Counted from the first letter of the stretch, positions 52,449 through 62,235 are shown. The stretch is DNA of 64,000 bases from Streptomyces tubercidicus (GCF_027497495.1 NZ_CP114205.1:3038001-3102000); one strand, 5' to 3'. The notes: a model not told the origin generated them from the sequence alone. A program made the numbers and translations.

Positions 52449-53396
52449 CTACGCCTCCCGCGGCCGCTCCGGCCCCTCCGGCCGCTCCGGGCCCTCCGGC
52501 CGCTCCGGGCCCTCCGGCACCTTGCGCTCCTCGTCCCCTCCGCTCCGCCGTTCCCCCTCCGTGGCCGTCCAGGACGCGCAGTAGACCAGCAGCTTTGCGG
52601 TGAAGTTGATCCAGAGCAGCAGGGCGATCGGGGTGCCGAAGGCGCCGTACATGCTGCGCGAGGCGACGCCCTGGAGATAGCCGCTGAGCAGCAGCTTCAG
52701 CAGCTCCAAGCCGATGGCGCCGAGCAGGCCGGCGATCACGACGGCGCGCCGCGGCGGATGGACGCCGGGCAGCCTGGTCAGTATGTAGGCGAGCAGCAGG
52801 AAGTCCGCCAGGACGGCGATGACGAAACCGGCGGCGGTGAGCAGGACGCTGCCGATGCCGCCCTCCGGGAGGCCGATCGCCTCCGCCGCCTTGCCCACCG
52901 CGGCGGACGCGAAGGTCGAACAGGCCAGGGAGAGCACGGCGACGCCGCCCACCCCGAGCAGCAGCGCGCCGTCCCGGAGCTTGCCGAGGAAGAAGTTGGT
53001 GTCCTCGTCGGGCTTCTCCCATACGGCGCGCAGACAGTCGCGCAGTGATTCCACCCAGCCGATGCCGGTCAGCAGCAGCGCGGCACCGGCCACCAGGCCG
53101 ACGGTGGTCGCATGGTCGACGAGTCCGGCGATGTCGAGCCGGTCCGAGAGGCCGGGGAGCTGCTCGGCGACCTTGGTCTCCAGGGAGTGCAGCCGGGCGT
53201 CGCTGAGCAGTGCGGCGCCGATCGCCGCGGCGACGGTGAGCAGCGGGAAGAGCGCGACGAAGCTGGTGAAGGTGATCGCGGCGGCGAGCCGGGTCCAGTG
53301 CACCCGGAGCATGCGTTCGTAGGCGCGCCAGAGGTGTGTGGTCATCAGCCAGCTGACGGCCGGTCCGATCACCGGGAGTGTGCGCAACCAGTTCAT
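52449..53396 (-). CDS. YihY/BrkB family membrane protein
   Basis: 315 residues, about six membrane helices. The family motif WTRLAAAITFTSFVALFPLLTVAAA begins helix 1, and LLLWINFTAKLLVYCASWTATEGERR closes helix 6. Similar proteins are often annotated as ribonuclease BN or virulence factor BrkB, but the RNase BN assignment was wrong for this family; transport or envelope roles are likely. The C-terminal tail is three copies of PEGPER encoded by an 18-bp repeat. Convergent with the carboxypeptidase gene. Confidence 0.85.
   Translation of the reverse strand: MNWLRTLPVIGPAVSWLMTTHLWRAYERMLRVHWTRLAAAITFTSFVALFPLLTVAAAIGAALLSDARLHSLETKVAEQLPGLSDRLDIAGLVDHATTVGLVAGAALLLTGIGWVESLRDCLRAVWEKPDEDTNFFLGKLRDGALLLGVGGVAVLSLACSTFASAAVGKAAEAIGLPEGGIGSVLLTAAGFVIAVLADFLLLAYILTRLPGVHPPRRAVVIAGLLGAIGLELLKLLLSGYLQGVASRSMYGAFGTPIALLLWINFTAKLLVYCASWTATEGERRSGGDEERKVPEGPERPEGPERPEGPERPREA
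52462..52515. repeat. 18-bp tandem repeat at the BrkB 3' end
   Basis: Three units of 18 bp (GGCCGCTCCGGSCCCTCC, with one variable base) keep the frame and encode PEGPER repeats. Confidence 0.7.
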
Positions 53397-53591
53397 GGCT
53401 TTCCCCTCGTGCCCGGTCGGCCGCCAGGTCGGGCAGGGTGTGGCGGCGCGCCCTCCGGACAGACCCTAAGTCTTAGCCTCCGGGTACCCCGGAAACGCGC
53501 ACGCTCACGGGGGTGTGCGTCCGGTGATCGTCAGCGGCCCTCCAGAGGCCACCAGCGGCCGTCAGCAGCTGTCAGCGGCCGTCCGCAGCTG

Positions 53592-54176
53592 TCAGCAGGA
53601 CGGTGCCGGCGGCCGGGACAAGTCCGCGGCCTGGCGCGGGACGGCGGCCGTCTGCGGGCCGAAGGGGTACTCGCGCTCCAGGCGCCACACCTCGTCCGCG
53701 CCCTGCTCGTAGAGGGCGAAGCCGTCGATCGTCCAGGTCGCGGTGAAGTCCCGGAGGCCGTTCTGGGCGCGGTCCATGGCCTCTTCGGTGATGCCGTGGG
53801 CGATCGTCACATGCGGGTGGTACGGGAATTGCAGCTCGCGGGCGCAGGGGCCGGAGGCGGCCCGGATCCGGGCCTGGAGGGCGGTGCAGCCGGGCACCCC
53901 GTCGGTGACCTTGACGTAGACCACCGGGGAGAGCGGGCGGAAGGTCCCGGTGCCTTCCAGACGGAGCGGGAAGGGGCGGCAGCCGGCCGCGACCTCGGCG
54001 AGGTGGCGTTCGATGGCGGGCAGCGCCTCGGCGCGGACCTCCGTCGGCGGGAGGAGGGTGATATGCGTGGGGATGCCGGGTGCGGCAGGGTCCCCGAAGC
54101 TTTCGCGCTTCCGTTGGAGGAAGCTGCCGTAAGGCTCCGGGACCGCGATCGAAACGCCCAGCGTTACGGTCCCCAC
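53592..54176 (-). CDS. 2H phosphoesterase (2'-5' RNA ligase family)
   Basis: 194 residues with the two His-x-Thr/Ser motifs of the 2H superfamily: HITLLPPTEV and HPHVTIAHGI. These enzymes hydrolyse cyclic or 2'-5'-linked phosphodiesters. VPEPYGSFLQRKRESFGDP starts the first half. The C-terminal 30 residues (PQTAAVPRQAADLSRPPAPSC) are a disordered tail. It lies upstream of the BrkB gene with 195 bp in between. ATG 54176. No obvious RNA-processing partner gene nearby. Confidence 0.88.
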   Translation of the reverse strand: MGTVTLGVSIAVPEPYGSFLQRKRESFGDPAAPGIPTHITLLPPTEVRAEALPAIERHLAEVAAGCRPFPLRLEGTGTFRPLSPVVYVKVTDGVPGCTALQARIRAASGPCARELQFPYHPHVTIAHGITEEAMDRAQNGLRDFTATWTIDGFALYEQGADEVWRLEREYPFGPQTAAVPRQAADLSRPPAPSC

Positions 54177-54282
54177 TGCGTTCTCCCTCCTGACGTGTGT
54201 GCGGCGCGCTCGCGCACCCTCTTAGTGTGCCGGGTGCGCGCCCTTCGCGGGGAGCGTCCTCGGTCCTGTTGCAAGCGGACAA

Positions 54283-54303
54283 GGGGCCCACGGGCGGGGC
54301 CCC
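54283..54303. terminator. Candidate trpS terminator
   Basis: GGGGCCC (54283-54289) and GGGCCCC (54297-54303) form a 7-bp stem 55 bp downstream of the trpS stop. A longer-range pairing of GCCCTTCGCG and CGCGAAGGGC brackets it. Either could terminate. Confidence 0.4.
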
Positions 54304-54358
54304 CTGGCTCTGCGGGGTTCGCGCGGCCGGCCGGGGCCCGCCGCGCGAAGGGCTGGCG

Positions 54359-55384
<1,026 letters not shown>

Positions 55385-55509
55385 TCAGGTCGGGGAGGGG
55401 GCAACGGCGCGTGGTGGCGCATGCGCGACGGGCCCGGCGGCCTTCGGCGCCGCGGCGCCTGTTCGCGGCGGCCTGTTCGGGGCGGGCGGCAGCTGGAATC
55501 GTGGGTCAG

Positions 55510-56829
55510 ATGACCGATGGACAGCCCATCTCCGACGACGCCCGCCTCCCCGCCTCCGCGCCTCTCCCCCCGACGCCCGGTGCTGCCTGCCCCGCCGCGC
55601 GCTCCGGTGGCGGGGCGCCGCACCGGCTCGCCCCGGGTGGTGCCGGGCGCGCCGCGGCCGATGCCGTGCTGCGGGAGGCCGGAGCGGTGGTCCCCGTCCT
55701 GCTGCCCGGCGAGGTGCCCGCGGTGGCCGTCACCCGTCACGCGGTGCTGCGGGAGGTCCTCGCGCACCCCGAAGTCGCCAAGAGCGCCTGCCATTTCACG
55801 GCGCTGCACGACGGCACCGTGCCGCCCGGCTGGCCGCTCACCCTCTTCGCCACCGTCGACGGGATGACCACGGCCGACGGTGCGGACCACCGGCGGCTGC
55901 GCGGCCTGGTGACCAAGGTGTTCACCGCACGGCGGGTCGCGGCCCTGCGGCCCCGGATCGTCGAGCTGACGGCCGGGCTGCTGGACGGGCTGCCGGGCAG
56001 CGCCGCGGCCGACGGCACGGTGGAGCTGCGCCGGCACTTCGCCTATCCGCTGCCGATGGGCGTGATCTGCGAACTGCTGGGCGTGGACGCCGCGTTACGC
56101 GACCGGCTGCATGAGCTGTCGAACCTGATCGTGGGGACGAGCGGCACGGCGGCCGAGGTGCAGGCGGCCAACGTGGAGATCATCGCCGTCCTCGGGCAGG
56201 TCGCCGAGGCCCGGCGGGCCGACCCCGGTGACGATCTGACCAGTGCGCTGATCGCCGCCCAGGAGGAGGACGGCGACCGGCTGAGCGCACGCGAGCTGGT
56301 CGGCACCCTGCTGCTGATGATCATCGCCGGGCATGAGACCACGCTCAATCTGATCACCAACGCGGTGCGGGCCCTGTGCACCGACCGCGCGCAGCTGGAG
56401 CTGGTCCGGGCCGGGCGGGCGAGCTGGGACGACGTGGTCGAGGAGACGCTGCGGCACGACAGTCCGGTCGCCCACTTCCCGTTCCGCTATCCGGTCCGTG
56501 ACCTGGAGCTCGGCGGCACGCTCGTACCGCGTGGCACCCCGATGCTGGCTTCCTACTCCGCGGCCGGCCGGGACCCGGAGGCGTACGGCCCCGACGCGGA
56601 CCGGTTCGATGTCACCCGGCGGCCGGCCACCCGGCATCTCTCCTTCGGCCACGGGCCGCACTACTGCCTGGGCGCGCCGCTGGCCCGGCTGGAGGCGACG
56701 GTCGCCCTGGAGGCGCTCTTCACCCGCTACCCGGCGCTGGACCTCGCCGTCCCGGCCGCGGAGCTGCCACCGCACCCGAGTTTCATCGGCAACAGCACCG
56801 AGGTGCTGCCGGTCCGGCTCACCGGCTGA
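55510..56829 (+). CDS. Cytochrome P450
   Basis: 439 residues. I-helix oxygen-binding motif IIAGHETTLN, K-helix ExxR in EETLRHD, and heme-ligand loop FGHGPHYCLGAPLAR are intact. It looks like the bacterial class I CYP105/107 type, requiring ferredoxin and ferredoxin reductase from elsewhere. The first 40 residues are Ala/Pro-rich and disordered. No secondary-metabolite cluster lies in the window, so substrate is unknown. ATG 55510, divergent from trpS; a GGGTCAG precedes it, weak as a ribosome-binding site. Confidence 0.9.
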   Translation: MTDGQPISDDARLPASAPLPPTPGAACPAARSGGGAPHRLAPGGAGRAAADAVLREAGAVVPVLLPGEVPAVAVTRHAVLREVLAHPEVAKSACHFTALHDGTVPPGWPLTLFATVDGMTTADGADHRRLRGLVTKVFTARRVAALRPRIVELTAGLLDGLPGSAAADGTVELRRHFAYPLPMGVICELLGVDAALRDRLHELSNLIVGTSGTAAEVQAANVEIIAVLGQVAEARRADPGDDLTSALIAAQEEDGDRLSARELVGTLLLMIIAGHETTLNLITNAVRALCTDRAQLELVRAGRASWDDVVEETLRHDSPVAHFPFRYPVRDLELGGTLVPRGTPMLASYSAAGRDPEAYGPDADRFDVTRRPATRHLSFGHGPHYCLGAPLARLEATVALEALFTRYPALDLAVPAAELPPHPSFIGNSTEVLPVRLTG

Positions 56830-56996
56830 TCACGGGTCACGGATCACGGATCACGGGCCGGGGAGCCGGACGGGGCGCGGGGCGGGGAGACAGCCGGACG
56901 GGGCGCGGGGCGGCGGGGGCCGTACGGGCGCCCGTACGGCCCGGGGTGCCCGTACGGCGCGGGCTCAGGCCATACGGGCGCCCGTACAGTGCGGCC
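56830..56996. terminator. Bidirectional terminators between P450 and glyA
   Basis: A perfect 26-nt palindrome (56917-56942, 13-bp arms beginning GGGCCGTACGGGC) and a second copy of its core, TACGGGCGCCCGTA (56973-56986). TCACGG-type 8-bp direct repeats lie at 56829-56860. The palindromes are likely terminators for the converging genes. Confidence 0.65.
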
Positions 56997-58310
56997 TCAG
57001 GCCGTCGGCAGCCCCGGCGCCGGGTAGGCCGCCATCAGCTCGGCCACCTCCGTGCGGATCACCGTCAGCGCCTCCTCGTCGCCCTTCGCCGCGGCCTGGA
57101 CGCTGCGGTCGATCCACTCGGCGACCAGCGGCATCCGGTCCGTACCCAGCCCGCGGGAGGTGAGGGACGGGGTGCCGATGCGGATGCCGGAGGGGTCGAA
57201 GGGCTTGCGGGGGTCGAAGGGGACGGTGTTGTAGTTGACGACGATGCCGGCCCGGTCCAGCGCCTTCGCGGCGACCTTGCCCGGGACGTCCTTCGAGGTG
57301 AGGTCGATCAGCACCAGGTGGTTGTCGGTGCCGCCGGAGACCAGGTCGTAGCCGCGGGCCAGCAGCGCCTCGGCGAGCGCCTTGGCGTTGGCGACGACGG
57401 CGTGCGCGTAGTCGCGGAAGGACGGGGCGGCCGCCTCGCGCAGCGCGACCGCGATGGCGGCGGTGGTGTGGTTGTGCGGGCCGCCCTGGAGGCCGGGGAA
57501 GACGGCCTTGTCGACGGCCTTGGCGTGGCTCGCCCGGGACATCAGCATCGCGCCGCGCGGGCCGCGCAGGGTCTTGTGGGTGGTGGTGGAGATGACGTCC
57601 GCGTGCGGTACGGGCGACGGGTGGGCGCCGCCCGCGATCAGGCCGGCGATGTGCGCGATGTCCGCGACGAGTACGGCGTCGACCTCCCGTGCGATCTCGC
57701 CGAAGGCGGCGAAGTCGATGGTGCGCGGGACGGCCGTACCGCCACAGAAGATGATCTTCGGGCGTTCCTTGCGGGCGAGGTCGCGCACCTCGTCGAAGTC
57801 GATGAGCGCGGTGTCGGGGCGTACCCCGTACTGCACACCGCGGAACCACTTACCGGTCGCCGAGACGCCCCAGCCGTGCGTGAGGTGGCCGCCCATCGGC
57901 AGCGCCATGCCGAGCACGGTGTCGCCGGGCTCGGCGAAGGCGAGGTAGGCGGCGAGGTTGGCGGGCGAGCCGGAGTACGGCTGGACGTTGGCGTGTTCCA
58001 CGCCGAAGACGGCCTTGGCACGCTCGACGGCCAGGGTCTCGACGCGGTCGATGTTCTGCTGGCCTTCGTAGTAGCGACGGCCCGCGTACCCCTCGCTGTA
58101 CTTGTTCTGCAGGACGGTGCCGGTGGCTTCCAGCACGGCGGCGGAGACGTAGTTCTCGCTGGGGATCAGCCGCAGCGTGTCGGACTGGAGCTGCTCCTCG
58201 GCGCCGACCAGCGCGGCCAGTTCGGGGTCGGCGGCGCTCAGCGCGGGATGCGGAACGGGCTGCGAAAGGGGCTGGGGCGTGACGGGCTGGGGCGTGCCGG
58301 ACTGCGGCAT
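56997..58310 (-). CDS. glyA: Serine hydroxymethyltransferase
   Basis: 437 residues. Interconverts serine and glycine with THF, using PLP. The PLP Lys lies in STTTHKTLRGPRGAM; other conserved parts are LIPSENYVSAAVLEATG, YSEGYAGRRYYEGQQNID and VQPYSGSPANLAAYLAF. It is a full-length SHMT with a short Pro/Gln-rich N-terminus (QSGTPQPVTPQPLSQPVP). S. coelicolor has two glyA genes; this is the one adjacent to the ornithine aminotransferase. ATG 58310 has GGAGGA 4 nt upstream. An approximately 132-nt structured leader precedes it. Confidence 0.95.
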   Translation of the reverse strand: MPQSGTPQPVTPQPLSQPVPHPALSAADPELAALVGAEEQLQSDTLRLIPSENYVSAAVLEATGTVLQNKYSEGYAGRRYYEGQQNIDRVETLAVERAKAVFGVEHANVQPYSGSPANLAAYLAFAEPGDTVLGMALPMGGHLTHGWGVSATGKWFRGVQYGVRPDTALIDFDEVRDLARKERPKIIFCGGTAVPRTIDFAAFGEIAREVDAVLVADIAHIAGLIAGGAHPSPVPHADVISTTTHKTLRGPRGAMLMSRASHAKAVDKAVFPGLQGGPHNHTTAAIAVALREAAAPSFRDYAHAVVANAKALAEALLARGYDLVSGGTDNHLVLIDLTSKDVPGKVAAKALDRAGIVVNYNTVPFDPRKPFDPSGIRIGTPSLTSRGLGTDRMPLVAEWIDRSVQAAAKGDEEALTVIRTEVAELMAAYPAPGLPTA

Positions 58311-58477
58311 GGCGTCCTCCGGGGCGGTCGATCGGTGTTGCCGGTCGTGGTCCCGGGGTGCCCAGGCGGGGCGGCACCTCGTGGTGGTTGCCGCACACCG
58401 CTTCACCGAGGTTGCTTCCCCGTACGCCAGTCGCGGTGCGCACCGCAGAGTCTAAGACACCCCGGAGCCCCTGTCCG
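58311..58477 (-). promoter_or_regulatory. glyA promoter with long structured 5' leader
   Basis: On the minus strand, CGGACA (58472-58477), 17 bp, then TAGACT (58449-58454) form a good promoter; start near 58442. The leader to 58311 opens with the palindrome GCGGTGCGCACCGC and contains CCTCGGTG and CACCACGAGG, which can pair across an internal GCGGCA/TGCCGC stem. It could be a riboswitch or protein-binding leader. Confidence 0.5.
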
Positions 58478-58573
58478 GCGGATCTTCGCAGGTCGGTCCG
58501 CCCGGCCGGGCGCAACAATGGAAGGGGACGCGGCACCGCCCGCGCCCCATCGGCCTACCGAACGGAGTCACCG

Positions 58574-59779
58574 GTGACGTCCACGGAACGCAGCATCGCC
58601 GCCGCCGAAGCCCACAGCGCGCACAACTACCATCCGCTGCCCGTCGTCGTGGCCACGGCCGAGGGCGCCTGGGTGACGGACATCGAGGGCCGCCGCTACC
58701 TGGACATGCTCGCCGGGTACTCCGCCCTGAACTTCGGGCACGGCAACCGTCGGCTGCTCGACGCGGCCAAGGCCCAGCTGGAGCGGGTCACGCTCACCTC
58801 GCGCGCCTTCCACCACGACCGGTTCGCCGACTTCTGCACCCAGCTCGCGGAGCTGTGCGGGATGGAGCTGGTGCTCCCGATGAACACCGGCGCCGAGGCG
58901 GTCGAGACGGCGGTGAAGACGGCCCGCAAGTGGGGCTACAAGATCAAGGGCGTCCCGGACGGACGGGCGAAGATCATCGTCGCGGACAACAACTTCCACG
59001 GCCGGACGACCACCATCGTCTCCTTCTCCACCGACCCCGAGGCCCGCGCCGACTTCGGCCCCTACACCCCCGGCTTCGAGATCGTCCCGTACGGCGACCT
59101 GGCCGCGCTGGAGGCCGCCGTCGACGCCGACACCGTCGCCGTCCTCCTGGAGCCGATCCAGGGCGAGGCGGGCGTGCTGGTGCCGCCGCCGGGCTATCTG
59201 GCGGGCGTACGGGAGCTGACCCGCCGCCGGAACGTGCTGTTCATCGCCGACGAGATCCAGTCCGGGCTGGGCCGCACCGGCCGGACCTTCGCCTGCGAGC
59301 ACGAGGACGTGGTCCCCGACATGTACGTGCTCGGCAAGGCACTGGGCGGCGGTGTGGTGCCGGTCTCGGCGGTGGTGTCGTCCCGCGAGGTGCTGGGCGT
59401 CTTCGCGCCGGGCGAGCACGGCTCGACATTCGGCGGCAACCCGCTCGCCTGCGCGGTGGCCCTGGAGGTCATCGCGATGCTGCGGACCGGCGAATTCCAG
59501 CAACAGGCCGTGGAACTGGGCGAACACCTGCACAGCGAGCTGGGCCTGCTGGTGGGCGGCGGCACGGTGGACGCGGTACGCGGCCGCGGCCTGTGGGCCG
59601 GCGTGGACATCAACCCGTCGCGCGGCACGGGCCGGGAGATCTCCGAGCAGCTGATGGCACGCGGGGTGCTGGTCAAGGACACCCATGGCTCGACGATCCG
59701 GCTCGCGCCACCGCTGGTCATCAGCAAGGAGGACCTGGACTGGGGGCTCGACCAGCTGCGCGGCGTGTTGGAGGGGTAG
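58574..59779 (+). CDS. rocD: Ornithine aminotransferase
   Basis: 401 residues. Class III PLP aminotransferase, converting ornithine to glutamate semialdehyde. Conserved: YLDMLAGYSALNFGHGNRRL, MELVLPMNTGAEAVETAVKTARKWG, FIADEIQSGLGRTG and the PLP Lys in MYVLGKALGGGVVP. GTG 58574 with GGAG 7 nt upstream. It is divergent from glyA, so glycine/serine and ornithine/proline metabolism share a control region here. Arginine or ornithine catabolism is the likely role. No terminator is evident before the converging XRE gene. Confidence 0.92.
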   Translation: MTSTERSIAAAEAHSAHNYHPLPVVVATAEGAWVTDIEGRRYLDMLAGYSALNFGHGNRRLLDAAKAQLERVTLTSRAFHHDRFADFCTQLAELCGMELVLPMNTGAEAVETAVKTARKWGYKIKGVPDGRAKIIVADNNFHGRTTTIVSFSTDPEARADFGPYTPGFEIVPYGDLAALEAAVDADTVAVLLEPIQGEAGVLVPPPGYLAGVRELTRRRNVLFIADEIQSGLGRTGRTFACEHEDVVPDMYVLGKALGGGVVPVSAVVSSREVLGVFAPGEHGSTFGGNPLACAVALEVIAMLRTGEFQQQAVELGEHLHSELGLLVGGGTVDAVRGRGLWAGVDINPSRGTGREISEQLMARGVLVKDTHGSTIRLAPPLVISKEDLDWGLDQLRGVLEG

Positions 59780-59801
59780 GAGTGCGGCGTGCGCCGACGT
59801 C

Positions 59802-61157
59802 CTAGGCGTGGCCTGGCCGGGCCTGGAGGGAGGCCGGGGTGACGAGCCGGGCCCGTTCGTGGAGTTCCCGGGCGGCGTGGTTCTTGAGGTGGGGGCGGAT
59901 GCGCTTGAACATCTTCCCGATGCGCCGGTCGACCCGCCCGCTTTGCACCAGAGGGTATTCGTCCAGCGCTTCATGCCAGGTCGCACAAGCTGCTTCCAGA
60001 TGCCCCACCTCAAGTTGGAATTCGGCGAGGGTGGCCCGTTCCTTCACCCGGGACCGGCGGTAGATGTCGTAACACAGCCTGTCCGATTCCCGCATCGCCG
60101 CAACGGCTCCGGGAAGGTCTCCCAACTCGTGGCGAACATGGCTGATGTGGTAGTGGAGAGCTGAGGGGTCATAGGATCCAAAGGCTTTCGCTCGCGCCTC
60201 AGCCTTTTCCATGGAGATTTCGGCCTCTTTGAGGTGCGCCAGGGCCTTGTGGCGGTCTCCGGTTTGCGCAGCGGCATGTGCCTGCTGGCCCGCAAGGAAG
60301 GCGAGCATACGCGGGCCCGCTTGCGGAGAGGCGGCGGCAGCAGCATCGGCCAGCCTCATGGCTTCACGGCCCTGCCCCAGGTCAACTGCCTGCACACTCA
60401 TGCCCCGCAGTGTCGTGCAGTACGTGAGGTGGTCCTCAGAGGCGCCGGCCAGTTCCAATGCCTTCAGGTAATACTTCTGCCCCAGTCCCTCCACCCCCTC
60501 ATCCACAGCCATGTAGCCGGTGAGATAGCAGAGGTCCGAGGCTGCCGACATCATTGCCTTGCGTACCGATTCCGGCGCCTCAGCCCGTAGATATGGAGCC
60601 ACCGTATTGACGAGAAATGCCGCAGCCATGGGGCGGGCGTGGCGTCCGCCGAATTGGTCGTCGAGTTCTGAGATCCGTTCGGTCATGGCGATGACCGTGT
60701 CAACTTCCGGCATGCCAATGCGCGGAGTTGGGCCGGTTTGAACGGCTTCCATCCGCCCCACCACATCCGGCCAATTGGGAACCGTCAGCGCAACGGAAAA
60801 GAGCCCTATACCGAGAACGCTGCGACGCGAGGGGTCCATATCTCCCCTACCGAGATCGATCAGCCCTTCAACCGTGCCCGGAGCGACATCGGAGCCAGTG
60901 ACCGGCGCCGGGAATCCTGCCTCGGCATGCGTGACCGGACGTCCCAGCTTCCGCGCCAGGGCCTCCACGATCAGCGGTCTGACCTGCTCTTTCGGCAGGT
61001 GCCCCTGACACCACTGATGGGCGGACGGCTCGCGGTACTTGAGCGGGGTTCCTCGCTCGGTGCCGATGCGGTTCACGGCCTGGACGAACTGCCGCAGCGT
61101 CCAGCCGGTCTGCCGGTAGAGCCGTTCCAGATGCCGGTTCGGTTCCCGAGTGCCCAC
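59802..61157 (-). CDS. Large TPR-like Streptomyces regulator (XRE/NsdA-like)
   Basis: 451 residues. The N-terminal region (LERLYRQTGWTLRQFVQAVNRIGTERGTPLKYREPSAHQWCQG) resembles the HTH-like start of NsdA-type proteins; the remainder is helical with TPR-like repeats (for example GMSVQAVDLGQGREAMRLADAAAAAS). NsdA is a negative regulator of antibiotic production and differentiation in Streptomyces; this is one of many paralogs, and similarity is my judgement. It is divergent from a small-gene operon (61349-62022). GTG 61157 with GAGGG 3 nt upstream. Confidence 0.75.
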   Translation of the reverse strand: MGTREPNRHLERLYRQTGWTLRQFVQAVNRIGTERGTPLKYREPSAHQWCQGHLPKEQVRPLIVEALARKLGRPVTHAEAGFPAPVTGSDVAPGTVEGLIDLGRGDMDPSRRSVLGIGLFSVALTVPNWPDVVGRMEAVQTGPTPRIGMPEVDTVIAMTERISELDDQFGGRHARPMAAAFLVNTVAPYLRAEAPESVRKAMMSAASDLCYLTGYMAVDEGVEGLGQKYYLKALELAGASEDHLTYCTTLRGMSVQAVDLGQGREAMRLADAAAAASPQAGPRMLAFLAGQQAHAAAQTGDRHKALAHLKEAEISMEKAEARAKAFGSYDPSALHYHISHVRHELGDLPGAVAAMRESDRLCYDIYRRSRVKERATLAEFQLEVGHLEAACATWHEALDEYPLVQSGRVDRRIGKMFKRIRPHLKNHAARELHERARLVTPASLQARPGHA

Positions 61158-61348
61158 TAGCCCTCAACTCCCCGATGTGCGCGAGCGTTTAAAGCTCTTA
61201 AAAGCCGCTTCCACTGCCACCGTACCGCTGGGCGTAGCGGACCGGTTGCCTAGAGCGAGGAAGGCCCCCTCACGAGACGAAGAGGACCCCCGCGACCGTG
61301 GTGGAACGGCCCGGGGGCGTGGCCCTCAACTACAAGGGAGTTGATGAC
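61158..61348. promoter_or_regulatory. Divergent control region with AT-rich repeats
   Basis: 191 bp. GAGCGTTTAAAGCTC (61183-61197) is an inverted repeat, and its core recurs at 61194-61205 (GCTCTTAAAAGC). These AT-rich elements stand out in GC-rich surroundings and are candidate regulator sites. CCGCT-GGGCGT-AGCGG is a further inverted repeat nearby. Confidence 0.4.
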
Positions 61349-61705
61349 ATGTCCAACGCTACAGCGAGGGACTTCGTCCGGCTGCTGCCGTGGACCAGCC
61401 CGGACGGGAAACCGTGCTTCCTGGCAGGCGACGGGACCGGATATGTCTCCCGCATCGCCGACCGGATCGAGGAAGAGCAGCTCTGCTCGGCCGACGATCT
61501 CATCGACGAAGCCGGCCACCTGCTCGCCGGACGGGCGTGGACACCCGGGGAACTGCACCTGCTGGCCGTCGAATTGACCGCAAACCTTGCCGATGTGCGC
61601 CGGGTGGCCGACAGCCGGGGCAGGCGCTTGACGGCTCTCGGCCACGACGCCCCGGACGACGCCGACGGCGAAGGGCCCCGGCTTCCGGCGGAGGCGTTCG
61701 GATGA
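61349..61705 (+). CDS. Small conserved Streptomyces protein of regulatory locus
   Basis: 118 residues, family unnamed. NATARDFVRLLPWTSPDGKPCFLAGDGTGYVSRIADRIEEEQL and HLLAVELTANLADVRRVADSRGRRL are recognisable from many loci in which such a protein precedes a DUF6879 gene beside an XRE regulator. Acidic, no signal peptide, no metal motif. ATG 61349 has AAGGGAG 8 nt upstream. Its stop overlaps the next start as ATGA. Role unknown; possibly an adaptor of the neighbouring regulator. Confidence 0.7.
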   Translation: MSNATARDFVRLLPWTSPDGKPCFLAGDGTGYVSRIADRIEEEQLCSADDLIDEAGHLLAGRAWTPGELHLLAVELTANLADVRRVADSRGRRLTALGHDAPDDADGEGPRLPAEAFG

Positions 61706-62022
61706 GACGGGCACCCGTCCGCGCACGCCGCGGAGCAGGGGCCTTGGCGGCGCGGAGCTGCAAGGGTGGCGGGTCACACAACGTCAAGGCCGGAGAGTCG
61801 GTGCGCTGGCTCCCCCGTCGGCGAGCCTCCTCGTTGCTGTTGCCGGGCAACGACTGCTGGGTCTTCGACCGTTCGTCGGTGCTGTGCAATCACTTCAACG
61901 GTGATGGGGAGATGACCGGTGAAGAGCTGGTGACCGACGCCGGTGTGGTCCACGCATGCGTATCCGCGTTTGAAGCGATCTGGGAACGGGCGACTCCCCA
62001 CGAGGAGTACCGGCCGGTTTGA
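61702..62022 (+). CDS. DUF6879 family protein, N-terminally truncated
   Basis: 106 residues. From residue 27 on it matches the C-terminal DUF6879 half: VKAGESVRWLPRRR, LLLPGNDCWVFDRSSVLCNHFNGDGE and FEAIWERATPHEEYRPV. Full family members are about 170-200 residues, so the N-terminal half is missing and replaced by a short Arg-rich leader. GGAGG 7 nt before ATG 61702 and the ATGA overlap indicate that it is translated. A paralog with the N-terminal half lies at 63632. Probably a deletion derivative. Confidence 0.7.
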   Translation: MRRAPVRARRGAGALAARSCKGGGSHNVKAGESVRWLPRRRASSLLLPGNDCWVFDRSSVLCNHFNGDGEMTGEELVTDAGVVHACVSAFEAIWERATPHEEYRPV

Positions 62023-62060
62023 CCGTACCCACCCGGAACACTCGAACGTGACGTCGTCGT

Positions 62061-62100
62061 CCAGCGTCCGGCAGGCCCGGGAGGGCCTGCCGGACGCTGG
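62061..62100. terminator. Perfect 18-bp stem terminator
   Basis: Stem 62061-62078 with 62083-62100, a 4-nt loop (GGGA) and no mismatch. It ends the 61349-62022 operon, 38 bp after the stop. Confidence 0.8.
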
Positions 62101-62177
62101 ACTGTCGGGCCTCGCCGTCCGCGTCGGCGGCCCCAGCTGTGCCCTGTCCACATGGCAACTCATCCGCTGAATGCACC

Positions 62178-62214
62178 GCGCCCCTGATCCGGCCACGTGC
62201 CGGAGCAGGGGCGC
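62178..62214. terminator. Second hairpin, followed by a T run
   Basis: GCGCCCCTG (62178-62186) pairs with 62206-62214, with an inner CCGGC/GCCGG stem and loop CACGT; TTT follows. It could act in either direction, ending the small gene at 62236 as well. Confidence 0.65.
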
Positions 62215-62235
62215 TTTCGCCCTTAGCAGCGTGGG

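Noticed and set aside
58311..58442. Cobalamin riboswitch upstream of glyA
   Set aside because: GGGAA and GGTGAA blocks occur in the leader, but the conserved GCCACTG box and spacing are missing.
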